Source of the DNA: Madurella fahalii
Taxonomy: Eukaryota; Ascomycota; Sordariomycetes; Sordariales
Length of the DNA stretch: 64,000 bases
Assembly (NCBI GenBank): GCA_029876055.1
Contig: CM056880.1
Coordinates: 558,001 to 622,000, forward strand
Direction: 5' to 3'
Shown here: piece by piece, positions 21,624 to 33,840 of the stretch
Layout: each line of letters starts with the position of its first letter
Numbering within the stretch: position 1 is the first letter of the stretch
Translations under genes and position numbers: made by a program
Notes under the pieces: model-generated
Database searches by the model: none
Told to the model about the DNA's origin: nothing
The model's input: only the letters and a program-made list of their open reading frames with translations

Positions 21624-22944
21624 TTTGTCGGTTTGGATTGGGTTTCTTTTTGCCTGATCGACCGCGGTATAAAAGCACGTCCGCTGGTAGTCTGTAGGAG
21701 AGAGTAGGGTATCTTGGGTGAGCTGGTGTTGGGATGGAGATGGGAACAACGGGCAACGAGACCGACGACATCCAGGTAGTTTTATATCCCAACCGCCAGC
21801 AAAGTAATTCCCAAAACGACGCTGGTGGAGCCATTGTTCTCGCGCCGCGGCTGCAGAAATTACCTCCCTGGCGTAGGATTCACGTTGCTGACGAATTCAA
21901 TACTAACCCAGGCGCAGTCCGCTTTGCCGGAGGCTTGGGACCAACTAGGGCGTTGGGTCCAGCGACGCAGTGCCAGCAAACATCTGTTTACTTTATTCGC
22001 GGCAACAATGTAACCGCTGAGGACCAATCAGATTGTACTGGATCCGCAGGATTCCCCCATCGGAAATGCGCCTGTCAGCATTTTGCGGCGAAGTGCTCCC
22101 GTCTGTTGACCTGCCCATGCCAAACCTCAAGATGATACCATTTACCGTTAGTCACAGCCCCCCGGAACTGATTCCTTCCTGGCGTGGCTAGGTGGCGTGG
22201 CTTGATGCGCTGCAGTGCCGGTCTTTGTTCGCCGGCCTGACTCGTGTCACGCGTCGAATCGCGCGCCGAACCAAGGAACCAGCCTCTGAAGCTGTATCGC
22301 GAAAGAACGCTTTCACTAATCCATTAATACAACAACATCCATGTTTGTTAATCTAGGGTTTCTACATTACCGTTACTTTACATTGAATACAACAACACAA
22401 CGACAACAACCAAAAAAAAACATTAAAAAAAAAAAAAAAAAACCGTGAATCTTGAGCCATGCTAACGAACGGGGTTGTGTTTTCACTGTACTCTTGAATT
22501 AAATTCCCAAAATCCATCATGTCGGAATACAACCAATACCGTAGCAGCCTGCATCTGAGCTTATGATGTTTGCCATGCTTTAAACCCGCTCCTTCTCCAG
22601 GCGTCTAGTCGATGACAAGGTTTTCGTGTGATGAGCATCGGATTAGCGTGATCCGAAACTTCGAGTGTAGTCCGATGTGGCGAACAGGATCGCAGTGCTG
22701 CTTCCCACTAAGGGACCCTAAGGTTGCATCGGTAGCGCAAGGTAGAGAGGCACGCCCTGAGCCTCAATCTCACTCCATGCTTCTAGTGTCTTAGAGCTCT
22801 ACTACCCTTAGAACCCCCCCAAGTTACATGCACCTGATTCGCCTCCTGAACTCGGTCTGACTAGCTAATATTCGAGACCTTCTAACCCTATCCGAGCCTC
22901 TACTTTTCGCCGCCCTCCGCCTTCTCCTTATGCTTACCCTTGCC
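21624..22944. other. Spacer with A-rich tracts
   Basis: No gene is supported. An A18 run lies at 22425-22442, preceded by AAC-rich sequence. Short frames at 21734-22135 and 22612-22794 show no domain. Confidence 0.5.
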
Positions 22945-24805
22945 CTACTCATTCGTCAGCTCAAAATCCTCCACCTCGGTGTTGCTCACAAACTCCTCAC
23001 GATCAATATGCCTAAACGTAAACCAGAACGCCACCGTCAGCACGGCGCCCACCATGGTCGGCCCGGCAAACGCCTAGATCAGGAACGGGTCCCGTATGGC
23101 GGGCGCCGTGGCCAGGGCGATGGCGGCGGCGATCGCCGTCGTGAACAGGCTGGGCGACGACACCAAACCCTTCATGTTCTTGGGCGACCGGCTGTACGCG
23201 ATGCCGTACGAGGTGACGTTGACAAAGATCTCCGAGACGGCCGTGAGGACGATGGGGATGGCGTAGTACGCATACGAGACGGCCGAGAGCGTGTCCGCGC
23301 CCTCGGGCAGCGTCTCGGCGCAGGTCGTGGCGCCGTACCCGCACGGCGACGTCTTGTAGACGTGGTACTGCAGGATGGAGAAGCCCATCGAGCCGACGGT
23401 GCACAGCCCGAAGCCGAAGGTCATCCGGGCGATGGCGCCCCAGCGGATGTTGCGCCGCCGGAGGAACGGGTAGATGACGTGGTTCATGATGGGCACCGCT
23501 GGGGTTGGCGGTTAGTAAAGATGGAACGAGGCGGGGATCGGGGCGAGAGGGGACTTACTGATGACGATGCTAACCGAATTGAGGTTGTCGAGCAGGTCGT
23601 TGGGCAGCCCGTTCGTGCGCATGCCCGCGGTGAGAGCATTCGCCGCGGCGCCGAGACCGCCGTCGTTGATGTAGAAGATGGGCTGGAAGAGGAAGATGCC
23701 GCACGCCTGGAAAGTCCGGCGCACATCCTCGACGAACTGGTCGTCGTAACCGTATGCCTTGGTGCTGCCCGCCGCGGCGCGCACGCTCGGTTTGCCGTGC
23801 TCCCAGAACCCTTGCGGCCGATGCTCCTGATACCGCCGTGCCGGAGGCAGTCGCCCAGCACTTTGAAGACGTTGCCGAGGTCCGAGCCGCCGGGCGGTTG
23901 CTTGACGAGTCTGGGGTTGAGGTACCAAAGCAGAGGCGGCAGCATGAAGTACAGGATGGTGGGGATGAGGTAGGCGGCCCAGTAGCCGACAATCTTGGCG
24001 AGGTATGTGGTGGGGATGCCGAAGCAAGCCCCGATGTCGATCAAGAGGTAGAACCACAGCATGACGCCGTTGAGCGACTCTTCAGGGTCGACAATGACCT
24101 TCTCGCCGTCCTTCTCAATGACGTGGGCAACTTTGTGCGGGCTTTGGTCCATTACCGTTGGCGAAATATTCGGCTTGAACTGGGCTTTGTAACAGAATTA
24201 TCAGTTAACAGGCCTTAACAAACACCGGCAGCCTCGCGGGTACACTTACAAGCACCAATTGCAAGCATATACAGTGAGAGCGCGAAGGGCCCGATGGCGT
24301 GCCCGGACTTCAACACGGGCGGGAGTGCCACGATGATCATGATGACGTGCGCGACACCGCAGACAGCAACACCCCAGCAAATCATCTTGAACCGGCCGTA
24401 CTTGGTATCGGCCAACCAGCCAAACAGTATGGGCAAGGCGTAGGCGAGGAACTTGAACGCCTCGGTCATGGCGGTCGCCACCACAGAGCCCTTGCCAAGC
24501 GCGCCGACAGTGTATTGCGACCCAGGTGCGGTTGCACCAGCCCCGTTGCCATCGGGGGGAAGCGGCGCGCGGATGAAGTTCTTGTAGACCTGGAAGCAAC
24601 CGTAGTATGATGCCCGTTCGGCGAACTCCACCGCGCAGAGGTAGTAGCAGGTGGCGGGCATCCTGCCAGCGACGCGGCGGAGCGTTGACTTCTCCTCTTC
24701 AGTTGGGAGGACGAGCCCATTGTAGGTTTCTCGGACATCATCTAATTTCTCGATGTCTGGGGTTGAAGAATCTGAATCCGGGAACACGGTAATATCCGCG
24801 GCCAT
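22945..24805 (-). pseudogene. POT-family peptide transporter (PTR2-like), broken
   Basis: Exon pieces 24805-24250, 24184-23559 and 23498-22945 with introns 24185-24249 and 23499-23558 follow a fungal proton-coupled di/tripeptide transporter of the plasma membrane. Family blocks include ATCYYLCAVEFAERASYYG (the E-R-A-S-YYG helix), ALPILFGWLAD, FKPNISPTVMDQ, YWAAYLIP, QPIFYINDGG, PIMNHVIYPFLRR and AFAGPTMVG. Two lesions break it. One base is missing near 23805-23815 between IGRKG and FWEHGKPS. A TAG at 23076-23074 stands where Trp is expected (ending LI-W-AFAGP), which removes the last helix and tail (ending VEDFELTNE at 22945). The remaining sequence is well conserved, so decay is recent, or the frameshift is an assembly error. 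CpA-to-TpA on the plus strand explains the stop. Confidence 0.85.
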
Positions 24806-25617
24806 CTTGACCGTGGGGACGTTGAAATTTGTTGCTGCATGGCCATCCTAGAGTGTTAGTACGCTGGGCGAATACTAGGTAACGAGTGGAAGCGGTGGGG
24901 AGGAAACGAGAGCAATTACCCATATCGACGAAATTCGCGACGCGGAGGGGATTGGTCTGGGATCGCGAGCGGTGGGTTTCGCCGGTTCAGGCACACGCCT
25001 AAGGTTGACGAGAAAATTGGGAATGAGATACCAGAAGACGGACAGATCAAAATTCCCTGGGCTCAGAGAAAAGCCTGGTGCCCGAGCATCGACCCTTAGC
25101 GCATAGGAAAGAGACGGACTGAGACTAAGGAGAACGGGCCTTTGGTAACTGAACCCTAAGGAAATGCCTTGTGGGCAACCTTATCTCATGTTCGCACATG
25201 CCGGCGATTTGGTCCTATCCACCATCTTCTATCCCACTTCACCCACAAGCTCTGCACCTAATCCAATGCGTTAGAACAATACCACCGACGTCTACGGCGG
25301 ATCGAAAGCGTGAAGTCCGCAACGCTGGACCCTGAGCACCTTGATTAGATGGGAACGTGGAGGATTCAAATGGGGTTGCTTTGCTCGTCTATCATTTGTT
25401 GGCCATCATCTTCATCACGCTTTGACGGCTCGAGGTTAGCGTTTGGCTCAATTCTCGATGCTGGCTCGGGTCCCAACAACCATTGTTTTGTGCCTTGATT
25501 TATAGAAACCATTTAATACAATTGATCAAATCATGTCCCACTTTGTGCCGTTACCAGCCGTTGGCTTGGGTTGCGGCAGCCAACAGTCCTCTGGCCCGAT
25601 TGCACCTTTTGACCCTC
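24806..25617. other. Spacer between transporter relic and zinc-finger gene
   Basis: The sequence upstream of 24805 would have been the transporter promoter. No further gene is seen; an upstream leader intron is possible but not supported. Confidence 0.5.
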
Positions 25618-27740
25618 TCAGCCGGTGCTCAGTAGAGAAGAAGATCGCCCTCTTTCCTGCAGCTTCTCTGGAAGTTCTAGAGCAGGGTGCTTCGTGCGAA
25701 AGTGAGACCGTACCCGGTCGCGTCGCGCATTCCCGTAATCACACGCGGGGCAGCGGATAGGCGGCGGCTTCACATGGACCTGGATCTGGTGCTTCCTGAG
25801 GGCACTGCGATTCCGATACGTAAGGCCACAGCTCTCGCATCGAAACTTTCGGCTGCGCCTTGTTCAAAAATCAGCATCCAGGCCACCCTTTTCCTGCGGC
25901 CAGTGAAGGTGGTGACTAATAGTAGCAGGGGAAAACTAACTGCGCATCACTCGGAGACTGAGTTCGCTCTAGAGATGAGCTTTCCCCATCCATTGACCGT
26001 GGGCGCTTGCCGTTCGGGTTGAGGTCTTCATGTCGGGCGGACACAGGAATGCCATGAAGAACGGATGCTAAGAATCGCTCAAAGGAATCTCCCGGTGGGA
26101 GGACGGCCTTGATAATCGTTAGTGCGTTATTGCTAAGCCCTGCTTCGCGGGCGTGGAGGGCTTACAGCTGCTACGCTGACGAGATAATGTTTTATCTCAG
26201 CGATGCTTCGCAGGTGCCCGCCTTGCGTGAATTTCTCAGCGACGGACAATAGCGCCGACGAAGCGGCGCAATTCGGCTCCGCGCGTCGGTATCGGGGTTC
26301 GAAAAACGATTCCTTGGACGACTTGTAGAACAACTTTTGGTTCTTTTCTTCGGTCTTGTATAACTTATGCCGCCTGGACGCAAGACTCCTGCCCGACAGG
26401 ATGTAAACCAATTCGCCGATTTCCTCGAGGAAGATGAGGATGACGAGAAACATTGTCGTCTCCTCGAGCTTCGCCAACGCCTTCGGCACCTCGTCGATTG
26501 GTTGGCGCTGTTCTCCTTCTCCTCCCCCTCCTGAGGCGTTAGCTGCTGCATCAGTGGGTGGGAGAAGACTCGGAGGGCATAGACCGGTCAATGACAACCA
26601 GCTCGTAGATGCTGGATGATTCGAATAGGTTTGGTTGTCTAGTGAATTGATGGCGGCAAAATCTATATCTTCGTGCGATATCTTCATTAGATCGACGACG
26701 TTCGGGGAAAGATCGGGAAGAATACGACCACCCGGCTCGGAATGGAAGGGGGCGTTTTGGAAACAGGACATGTCTATGGTCTCGTGTGCGGATTGTTCGC
26801 TCAGTGGAAAGGTTGCGAATTCTGGCATGGAAAATTGCGTGGATCTAGCAGGAGTAACCCCGGCCACGACCGGAGCAAGCACCGGGCCGTTCGGCCGGAT
26901 AGGGACGGGGATGAAGTGGAGATGGTCCTTTGCTTCGGGCCATAGCTCTCGAGAAAGAAGGTTAAAAGCTTCTCTCTCCCTCACATCCGAGATCGAGTCC
27001 CGCCAATCCCTCAAGCCAGCAAGGATGTAGCTCTTGTCGATTTTACCTCTCTTGTAGAGGAGCTGTGCGGTGGCGTAGGAGAAGCTCGAAAAAGCGAAGA
27101 CGAGCGATAGGTCTCGGGGTCGGAAGCCCTCTAGTATATCCTTGAATAACTGAGCGCCTTTGCTGCGAACGCTCTGGGCGTCTGGGTAAATGTCCAACAG
27201 CTTGGCGATGAGGGGGTTTTCCATGGTCCTCGCCAGACGCTGGAACCGTTTGTGGTGGTACACTGTCTCCTCCCTGAGGCAACGGATGGCGGCCCACTGC
27301 GACCCCAAGGGTTGATGTTCCATGTCGGGGTTGGGCTCGGGCGCGGAGCTGGGGTCCTGGCGAGAGTCTTCAAGCAGATTGCTCAAATCCTTGTCCAGGC
27401 TATCGAACTGGTATTCCTGGGGAGGCAAGGAGATTGGGTATGCCGTCCCGTGCGCTTCTTGGCTTGCTGGATATGGCAATTGAGTGCTAGGAGAAGTAGA
27501 ATCTGCACGGGCTGCTGGAGTTTCGCTTTCGAGTTTGTCCTGGTAGTGCAGACCGGCCATCAAGCCGTTGATCTCGGCAAATGCAGTTTCCAGGTCTCTG
27601 CGATGCCGCTCAATTGCAGATGGGGTTCCGCGCGCGACGCCGGCTGCCCAGGAGTACTTGGAGCGGCATTTGTCGATGAGGAACTCTTTGGAATCTTGTG
27701 TGGAAGGCATCTTGACAGGCTGGCGCCAGTCTCGGGGCAT
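25618..27740 (-). CDS. C2H2 zinc-finger protein (likely transcription factor)
   Basis: Three exons, 27740-26166, 26107-25941 and 25858-25618, join into 660 residues. Introns 26108-26165 (branch CACTAAC) and 25859-25940 keep the frame. The last exon has no start codon of its own and carries two fingers: FRCESCGLTYRNRSALRKHQ ending I-Q-V-H, and IRCPACDYGNARRDRVRSHF ending R-T-K-H, both C-x2-C...H-x4-H type. The long N-terminal part has a start block (KCRSKYSWAAGVARGTPSAI) seen in fungal C2H2 proteins, a helical middle, and a short hydrophobic stretch (TTMFLVILIFLEEIGELVYI). A Met at 27710 is an alternative start. A nuclear regulatory role is inferred from the fingers only; no target can be named. 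Confidence 0.8.
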
Positions 27741-28220
27741 TATAGGACAACTAAAGGAGCGAAGTGCAGCCCCAACAAGTGCCGCAGCCGCGCGAGGCGT
27801 CAGAGACGAAAAGTAGGCAACGATGCAAAGTGTAAATAATGGTTCGCATTTTGGAGCGACCGAATCCTTTATTAATTAGTATTTTGTCTCCTGAGACGCC
27901 TCTCAGCGCCAAGAGCTGACACAGTGCAGCAAATGAATTGCTGAGCCCACAAGCTATTGACGGTAAATGCCCACCTGGCAAGATAAGCACTTAATTAAGG
28001 TAGGTAGTTATGGTTGAAAATCCAGGATTATGAGAACACCACTGAGGGCCACCACTGACCACGCGAAACGACAAATGACGGGTAGGCAAGTATCTTCCTC
28101 GAGTTCAATTGCCCCCTTTTTACCTCTGCGGTGCTAGCAGTACACAGTGTCTGTCATGGTTCGCGGACAGTTCTAGCTGCAGGTTCCAAGATTTGGGAGA
28201 ACCGTTGTGGACGCCACCAA
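27741..28220. other. Spacer upstream of the zinc-finger gene
   Basis: No gene is seen. Likely contains the promoter of the zinc-finger gene. Confidence 0.5.
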
Positions 28221-28313
28221 CGAGGTCCCGCGGGGTCCCGCCATGTCCCGTGAGGTCCCGCCAGGTCCCGCGAGGTCCTGCCAGATGCTGCCAAGTCCCG
28301 CGAGGTCCTGCGA
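28221..28313. repeat. 10-base GC-rich minisatellite
   Basis: About nine degenerate copies of CGAGGTCCCG / CCAGGTCCCG in register every ten bases, with changes such as CCAGATGCTG in the middle copies. Open frames on both strands across it are a by-product of the periodicity. Confidence 0.85.
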
Positions 28314-30840
28314 TGCCATTAAGTGCCCACGGAGCTCCTTGATGGCCCTTCCAATGTCCGGACACAAGTCCTCGGCCCCATTGTTAGAAATACGTCATGG
28401 CGTCGGCAACTGTCGAGTGACAATTGGCGACATTGGACATGCCGTAGGCATATGACATGTATCGTGAAAGTTCCGCCGTGGCGGTGACACATTGTCGGTT
28501 ATTCGTACCTGGTAAGAATGGTGCAAGAGGTCCCAATGGATAATTAGTGGATAATCTCGACAGTTGCGGGAATGGCGCATATGACACGCAACAACTAGCG
28601 CCAGGACGTTTACGCCAATTGGTGTCTGGTGGTGAAATTGGCACCAGCAGGGGCTGGCGTATCATGATATCCAGCGACACGGGGCAAGAGTCCCAGATGC
28701 CATTCTCCGTCGGGCTGTTGCCGGCAGCGACGGGGCGACGTGATGCTCATCCATGCGTTGCCAAGTTTAGGCACTTTTATCAGTTATTAGACTATCTCGA
28801 TACGGGTACCTTGACGTGGTATATAAGAGAATTCCCACGTCAAACTCCAGGAAGACAATAACAACGAGCTTAAATACAAATATTCCAAGTTTCGCAAACA
28901 CAACCAACGTTGCTACCGTCGCTAAGAGCTTGATCCTTATCGAGTGGAATGGACAACGTGCGCCCACAAGTCCACCAACCCAGCAACTGTGGGGCTGGGT
29001 GTGAAGACCAAGTGAAGAAGGAGACGGAAGGTACAGTTCTTCCCCGGATCTCAATGCCACTATAGAGACATTTCTAATCTAATTGAAACCAAAAGTCGCC
29101 CCCGTCAGCATGCTCTCTCTCTGGTTGAATGAACCGGCCGGGATTTTCAAGGACTGTTGGTCATCGGAACGCGTTATGAGCAGGCACGCAAATGCGGCAA
29201 CACTTAATCACCAAAAACGGGACTTGTCAGGTGCTGTGTCGCTTACATAACGAGGCAATTGCATAATGGTGTATAATGCCTGCTTAGGATCTTGTAGACA
29301 TTCGATTCGAATCACTATATCGAGAAAAATTCGAATCCTATCTTTACGCAATGACATGGATGTTTATGTACAGTACTAGAACTGGGCCTATTTATAGTAA
29401 GATGGGCGAAACATTTGACGAAGGTGCGGCACTTATTGGATTATACATTCGGATTTTTAGTCCTGTGCCTCAGGGTCATTATCAAAGAGCGGGTTTTGTT
29501 GTTTCATGACAAGAACAAATCCATATGATCCCCGCAACTCCTTCCAACAGAGGCCCATTGCGCTATATCCCAGATTCAAAAAAGATGTTATAACCTTAAT
29601 ATGGAGGCGGAGGTAGTACATGTGTAGAGTGGCTGTATATAAAGTTGATTTCAAAAAAGATCGCCAAGTTACCCCACCCAAGCATATCCCACAATTCTCG
29701 AGATACACCTCTGTCAAGGCCGAACCATCCCCTTCATAGCTAATGGCCTCTTTTCTGGCTTATGTTTGTGTTGGGGGGAGTGGGGGGGCAGCTGTGGCAT
29801 TTAAGTTGCGAGGGTCTGGAAGTTGCTCCGCAGGGAACCTTACGCGAGCGATGCAGTTGGCCCTCGCTCCCTCCTCCTCCTTCAATTCCTCATTTTCTTT
29901 CTTTCTATGGTGCTGTGAAGTTCATGAAATGTTCATCGACAATCGAGACTACGGATAACTTATCTAATCAATCCATCTGAACTGGATTTTGTGGACTGGG
30001 CGGGCCGTGCTGAGGAGACAATGAGAGCACGACTTGGTTGTTGCGGTACTTATTACAGCCGCAAGGCATGAGCACCCGGTGTTGTTTGGAGGGTGGACAT
30101 CTGCGTCGTTTAGATGGACAGTACAGTACCTGAGTGATGCAGCGGGGACAAGATCCAATCCAACAAAAGAACCGAAACATCCAGTTCGCTGATTTCCCCG
30201 CCGAATGGCCCTGAGAGCGACATTATGTCGTCATGGAACCAGAGAGTGGGTCTGGGCATTTATTTAACAGCCTCGAGGAAATTGTACCAGTAAAACCGAC
30301 TAGTTGCAGCCGCAAGCAGTAATACCAGTAAAACCAGCCTCAAGGCCGCTCCGAGAGCGCCTGAGCCTTCTGTTGACAGTTTCTTTACCGAACTCACCCA
30401 GCGACATCATCCCCGCACTTGGCTTGCCTCCGCAGAGCCCTCAATTCTATTGGAGACTCGAACTCAGGTATGGCATATTTGGCCAGTTTTCCGCGACAAA
30501 CAGCGAGACTGGCGGGGAGAAAGCTCGCCGGTGGGCAAACAGCTGGCGGGCGGTTTGCGATTGGTGACGTCACTTACACAGCAACCCGGCCATCACCAGC
30601 ACCCATCACATATAACTTGGTCCTCGGAAATCGAGCCTTGATCCAGACCTTCAGACAACAATCTCATTCCCGGCCATCTCACTCCACCGCCATCCAACAT
30701 CTATCCCGGCTTCAGCCCCTCTCACAAACTTGGTAAGCTCTATCATGTACATCGGCGCCGGCCTCGTTACACTCTAGGTACCTTACCTTACCTAAATTAA
30801 CACGTGCCACAGCCAGCTCTCCAACTCCCCCTCGGTCAAA
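28314..30840. other. Spacer upstream of the FAD-Rieske gene
   Basis: About 2.5 kb without a supported gene. Open frames at 28384-28680, 28767-29060 and 29457-29717 lack domains. GGTACCTTACCTTACCTA motifs lie at about 30776-30795, shortly before the start at 30841. Confidence 0.5.
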
Positions 30841-32618
30841 ATGTCCACCACAACCACAACAGCGACGCCCTCGGACCCGGAGAAGTTCATGCACACCTCG
30901 GGCGGCACCGACCCGGTGTGGGTGCACAAGCAGCCGTACTCGGCGCTCCCGCAGTTCCCCGCGCTGGCGCAGGACCTCAGCACCGACGTGTGCGTGGTCG
31001 GCTGCGGCATCGCCGGCATCCACACGGCGTACGAGCTCGTGGCGCGCGGTAAGCACGTCGTCATGGTCGAGGCGCGCGACGCGCTGAGCGGCGAGTCCGG
31101 CCGGACCAGCGGCCACCTCACCAACGACCTGGACGACGGCTACCTGGAGATCGCCAAGAAGCACGGCGAGGGCGGCGCCCGCATCGCCGCTGAGAGCCAC
31201 GCGTGGGCCAGGGATCGCATCGGCGAGCTGAGCAAGGAGCTCGGCATCGAGTGCGAGTATCGGAAGCTGAGGGCGTACGATGTGAGCCAGTATGGGCGGG
31301 GCAGTGACTCGTGGGAGGGCGAGATGAAGGAGTTGAGGGAGGAGGCGGATATGCAGGCGAGGCTCGGCATTGAGACGAGGTTCGATGTGGGTCTCCCCGG
31401 AAGCGCGATGGGGTTTTAACTGACGTGGAATAGGAAAACTTGACGGTGCGCGGCTGGACGGGGAAGCCGGACCAGAGAGGTGGGCTGATTGCCGAGAATC
31501 AAGCCACGTTCCACCCGACCAAGTACCTCGCCGGCGTGCTGGCCTGGCTCAAGCAGCAGCCCAACTTCCAGTGCTACACCCGGACGCGCGTCATGTCGGT
31601 CCACGAGAAGGGCGTCGAGCTCCTCGGCATGGGCCACAAGTCGGTCGAGATCAAGACCGAATCCGGCCACACCATCAAGGCCGAATACGCCGTCGAGGCC
31701 ACCTGCATCCCGCTGCAGAAGCTGTCCATCATCACCGAGCTGGAGTACTACCGCACTTACTGCATCGCCGTGCGCGTCCCCCGCGGAAGTGTTGAAGACT
31801 GTCTGTTGTATGACAACGCCGAGGAGTACAAGTATGTCCGTCTGACAGCATGCGATGATAAGGATGATTACCTTGTCGTGGGCGGGTGCGATCACAAGGT
31901 CGGCCAGGAGGAGACGCTGCCGCGGTTTGATGAGCTCGAGACCTGGACAAGGGAGCGCTTCACTCAGGCCGGTACGGTGGATTACCGCTGGAGCGGCCAG
32001 ATCTTCGAGCCGGTTGACTACATGGCATTCATTGGCAAGAACCAGGGCAACGACAAGGTCTACATTGTCACGGGCGACTCTGGAGATGGCCTGACGCACG
32101 GCGTGTTGGCTGGGCGGTTGATTGCTGACGAGATCGATGGAGTCTCGAACAAGTGGGCGTCGCTGTACAGCCCCAAGCGTCTGGGCAGCATCTTGAAGAG
32201 CCTTCCCAGCATGGTTTCACATGACTTGCAGATTAATACCCAATACAAGCGGTTCCTGCAGACGGATATCACCGACATCGAAGACCTCGTGCCCGGCAGC
32301 GGAGGCGTCTTGAACCCGGTGGGTATATTTAAAAGGCTTCTCGGACTGAACGGGACTAACCGTGAGCAGGCAACCGGAAAACCCCTGGCGGTTTACAAAG
32401 ACGAGAACGGCCACGTGCACAAATATAGCGCACTGTGCCCTCACTTGAAAGGCGTAGTTTGCTGGAACGATGCGGAGAAGAGCTTCGACTGCCCCGTCCA
32501 TGGCAGCCGGTTTTCCAAGGATGGTGTCTGTATCAACGGCCCGGCCAAGGCCAACTTGCCACCCGCCGACAAGCCCGGCGCGGTAGACCAGGCAATTGCT
32601 ACCGGCGCAGGCATGTAG
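30841..32618 (+). CDS. FAD-dependent oxidoreductase fused to a Rieske [2Fe-2S] domain
   Basis: Exons 30841-31386, 31434-32318 and 32370-32618 give 559 residues. Introns are 47 and 51 bases; the second is a multiple of three and its reading is open, but GTGGGT, ACTAAC and GCAG support splicing. The N-terminal half is a DAO-type FAD domain: VCVVGCGIAGIHTAYEL binds ADP of FAD, followed by GESGRTSGHL. A second FAD-contact region is YIVTGDSGDGLTHG. The C-terminal 90 residues form a Rieske domain with CPHLKG and CPVHGSRF (two Cys and two His for the cluster). Such proteins pass electrons between flavin and iron-sulfur centre; the substrate is unknown, perhaps an amine or glycine-betaine-like compound. 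No signal peptide is seen. The 3' end faces a short-chain dehydrogenase 176 bases away. Confidence 0.88.
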
Positions 32619-32794
32619 GCTTTGAATAGACCTCAGGGAAAGGTCGGCGTCAGGCGCGGAAATCGGATGTATTAGTTTATATTGGTTGATTTTCATTGAA
32701 CTACCTGCTCATCCTGAACTTGGAATCTTTTGTGCTGCCAAGTAGATGCCGGCAAGACTCTCTCAGAGCGGCAAATATTGGTCTCAGCTATTAC

Positions 32795-33840
32795 TTAGTA
32801 AGACGATAGCATCACTCCAAGCCGTCCACCGTCGTTCAACAGCACCATACCGTTACAGTAGGCTCCTGGGCGGCTGGCCAGGTACAGCACGGTACCGGCC
32901 ATCTCCTCCTCACTGCCAAAGCGACGAGCAGGGATAAATAGCCTATCTTCGAAGGCCTCTGTGCCTGGGTCTCGGTTTCCGATAAGACCTTGAGCAATAT
33001 CCGAGGGAAACACTAGAACATAATGTAAAACTGAGCTCATTTGACCGGGGCTTTACGACGAGACACTTACATCCCGGCGCCAACGCATTCGCCCGGATCC
33101 CATACTTTGCCAAATTTGAGCTGGCCTGCTTGGTCAGGTGGAGTATGGCCGCCTTGCTTGCCGCATACGACGGGGCTGACATGGGCATGCGGCTGAACGC
33201 GGCGATGCTGCTGGTGACGATGACCTGGCTCTGGATCGAGGGGACGTCGCTGCCGGCCTTGATCGGGGCGCCGAAGCCTCCCTTGAGCGCCATCTTGTTC
33301 CCGGCGTCGAGCAGCTCGAGGAAGGCCACCATGGTGAAGAAGGCGCCCGTCACGTTCACTTGCATCGTCTCCGTCATCTGCTCCATGACCGCCTGGTCAA
33401 ACATCCGGGCGCGTACCTCGGACACGCTCAGGTCCGGGTTCCAGGCCGCGCGCGGACCCAGGACGCCCGAGTTGGCCACCAGCAGGTTGATGTATCCCAC
33501 CTCGGCCGTGACCTTGTCGACCGCGGCCTGCAGGGACTCCTTGGAGGTCACGTCGCACTGGACGGGGACCAGCACCGAGGGGAACTCGTTTGCCGCATTG
33601 ACGAGCACCTCTTGGCGGCGGCCTAGGATGTAGACCTTTTTAGCGCCGTTGGTGGCAAGGGCGCGGGCCATGATTAGGCCGATACCTGTGACAAGGGTGA
33701 GTGGGATGAGGGGAGGGGACGGTGCCGCGTGCTACCCGCCGGGGTTTGGTAGGGGATGGCTGACCGGTGCCGCCGCCTGTAATGACGGCCACCATACCGT
33801 CAACGCGGAAAAGATTGGCTGCATCGAGGTTGGATGCCAT
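32795..33840 (-). CDS. Short-chain dehydrogenase/reductase
   Basis: Exons 33840-33765, 33685-33071 and 33012-32795 give 302 residues. Introns are 33686-33764 (donor GTCAGC, weak) and 33013-33070. The classical SDR motifs are present: ITGGGTGIG (cofactor loop, split by intron 1), VANSG in place of NNAG, a catalytic Ser in VIVTSSIAAFSR, and Y-x3-K in SYAASKAA. NAPG-like LAPG follows. A basic residue after strand 2 (LGRRQE) favours NADP(H). It is a cytosolic oxidoreductase with unknown substrate. It converges on the FAD-Rieske gene, but convergent layout alone does not show a shared pathway. Confidence 0.9.

Noticed and set aside
22930..23973. 347-residue plus-strand frame
   Set aside because: Antisense shadow of the peptide transporter; rich in Arg/Gly/Asp with no domain.
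28120..28455. Overlapping 60-80 residue frames on both strands
   Set aside because: Produced by the ten-base minisatellite periodicity.
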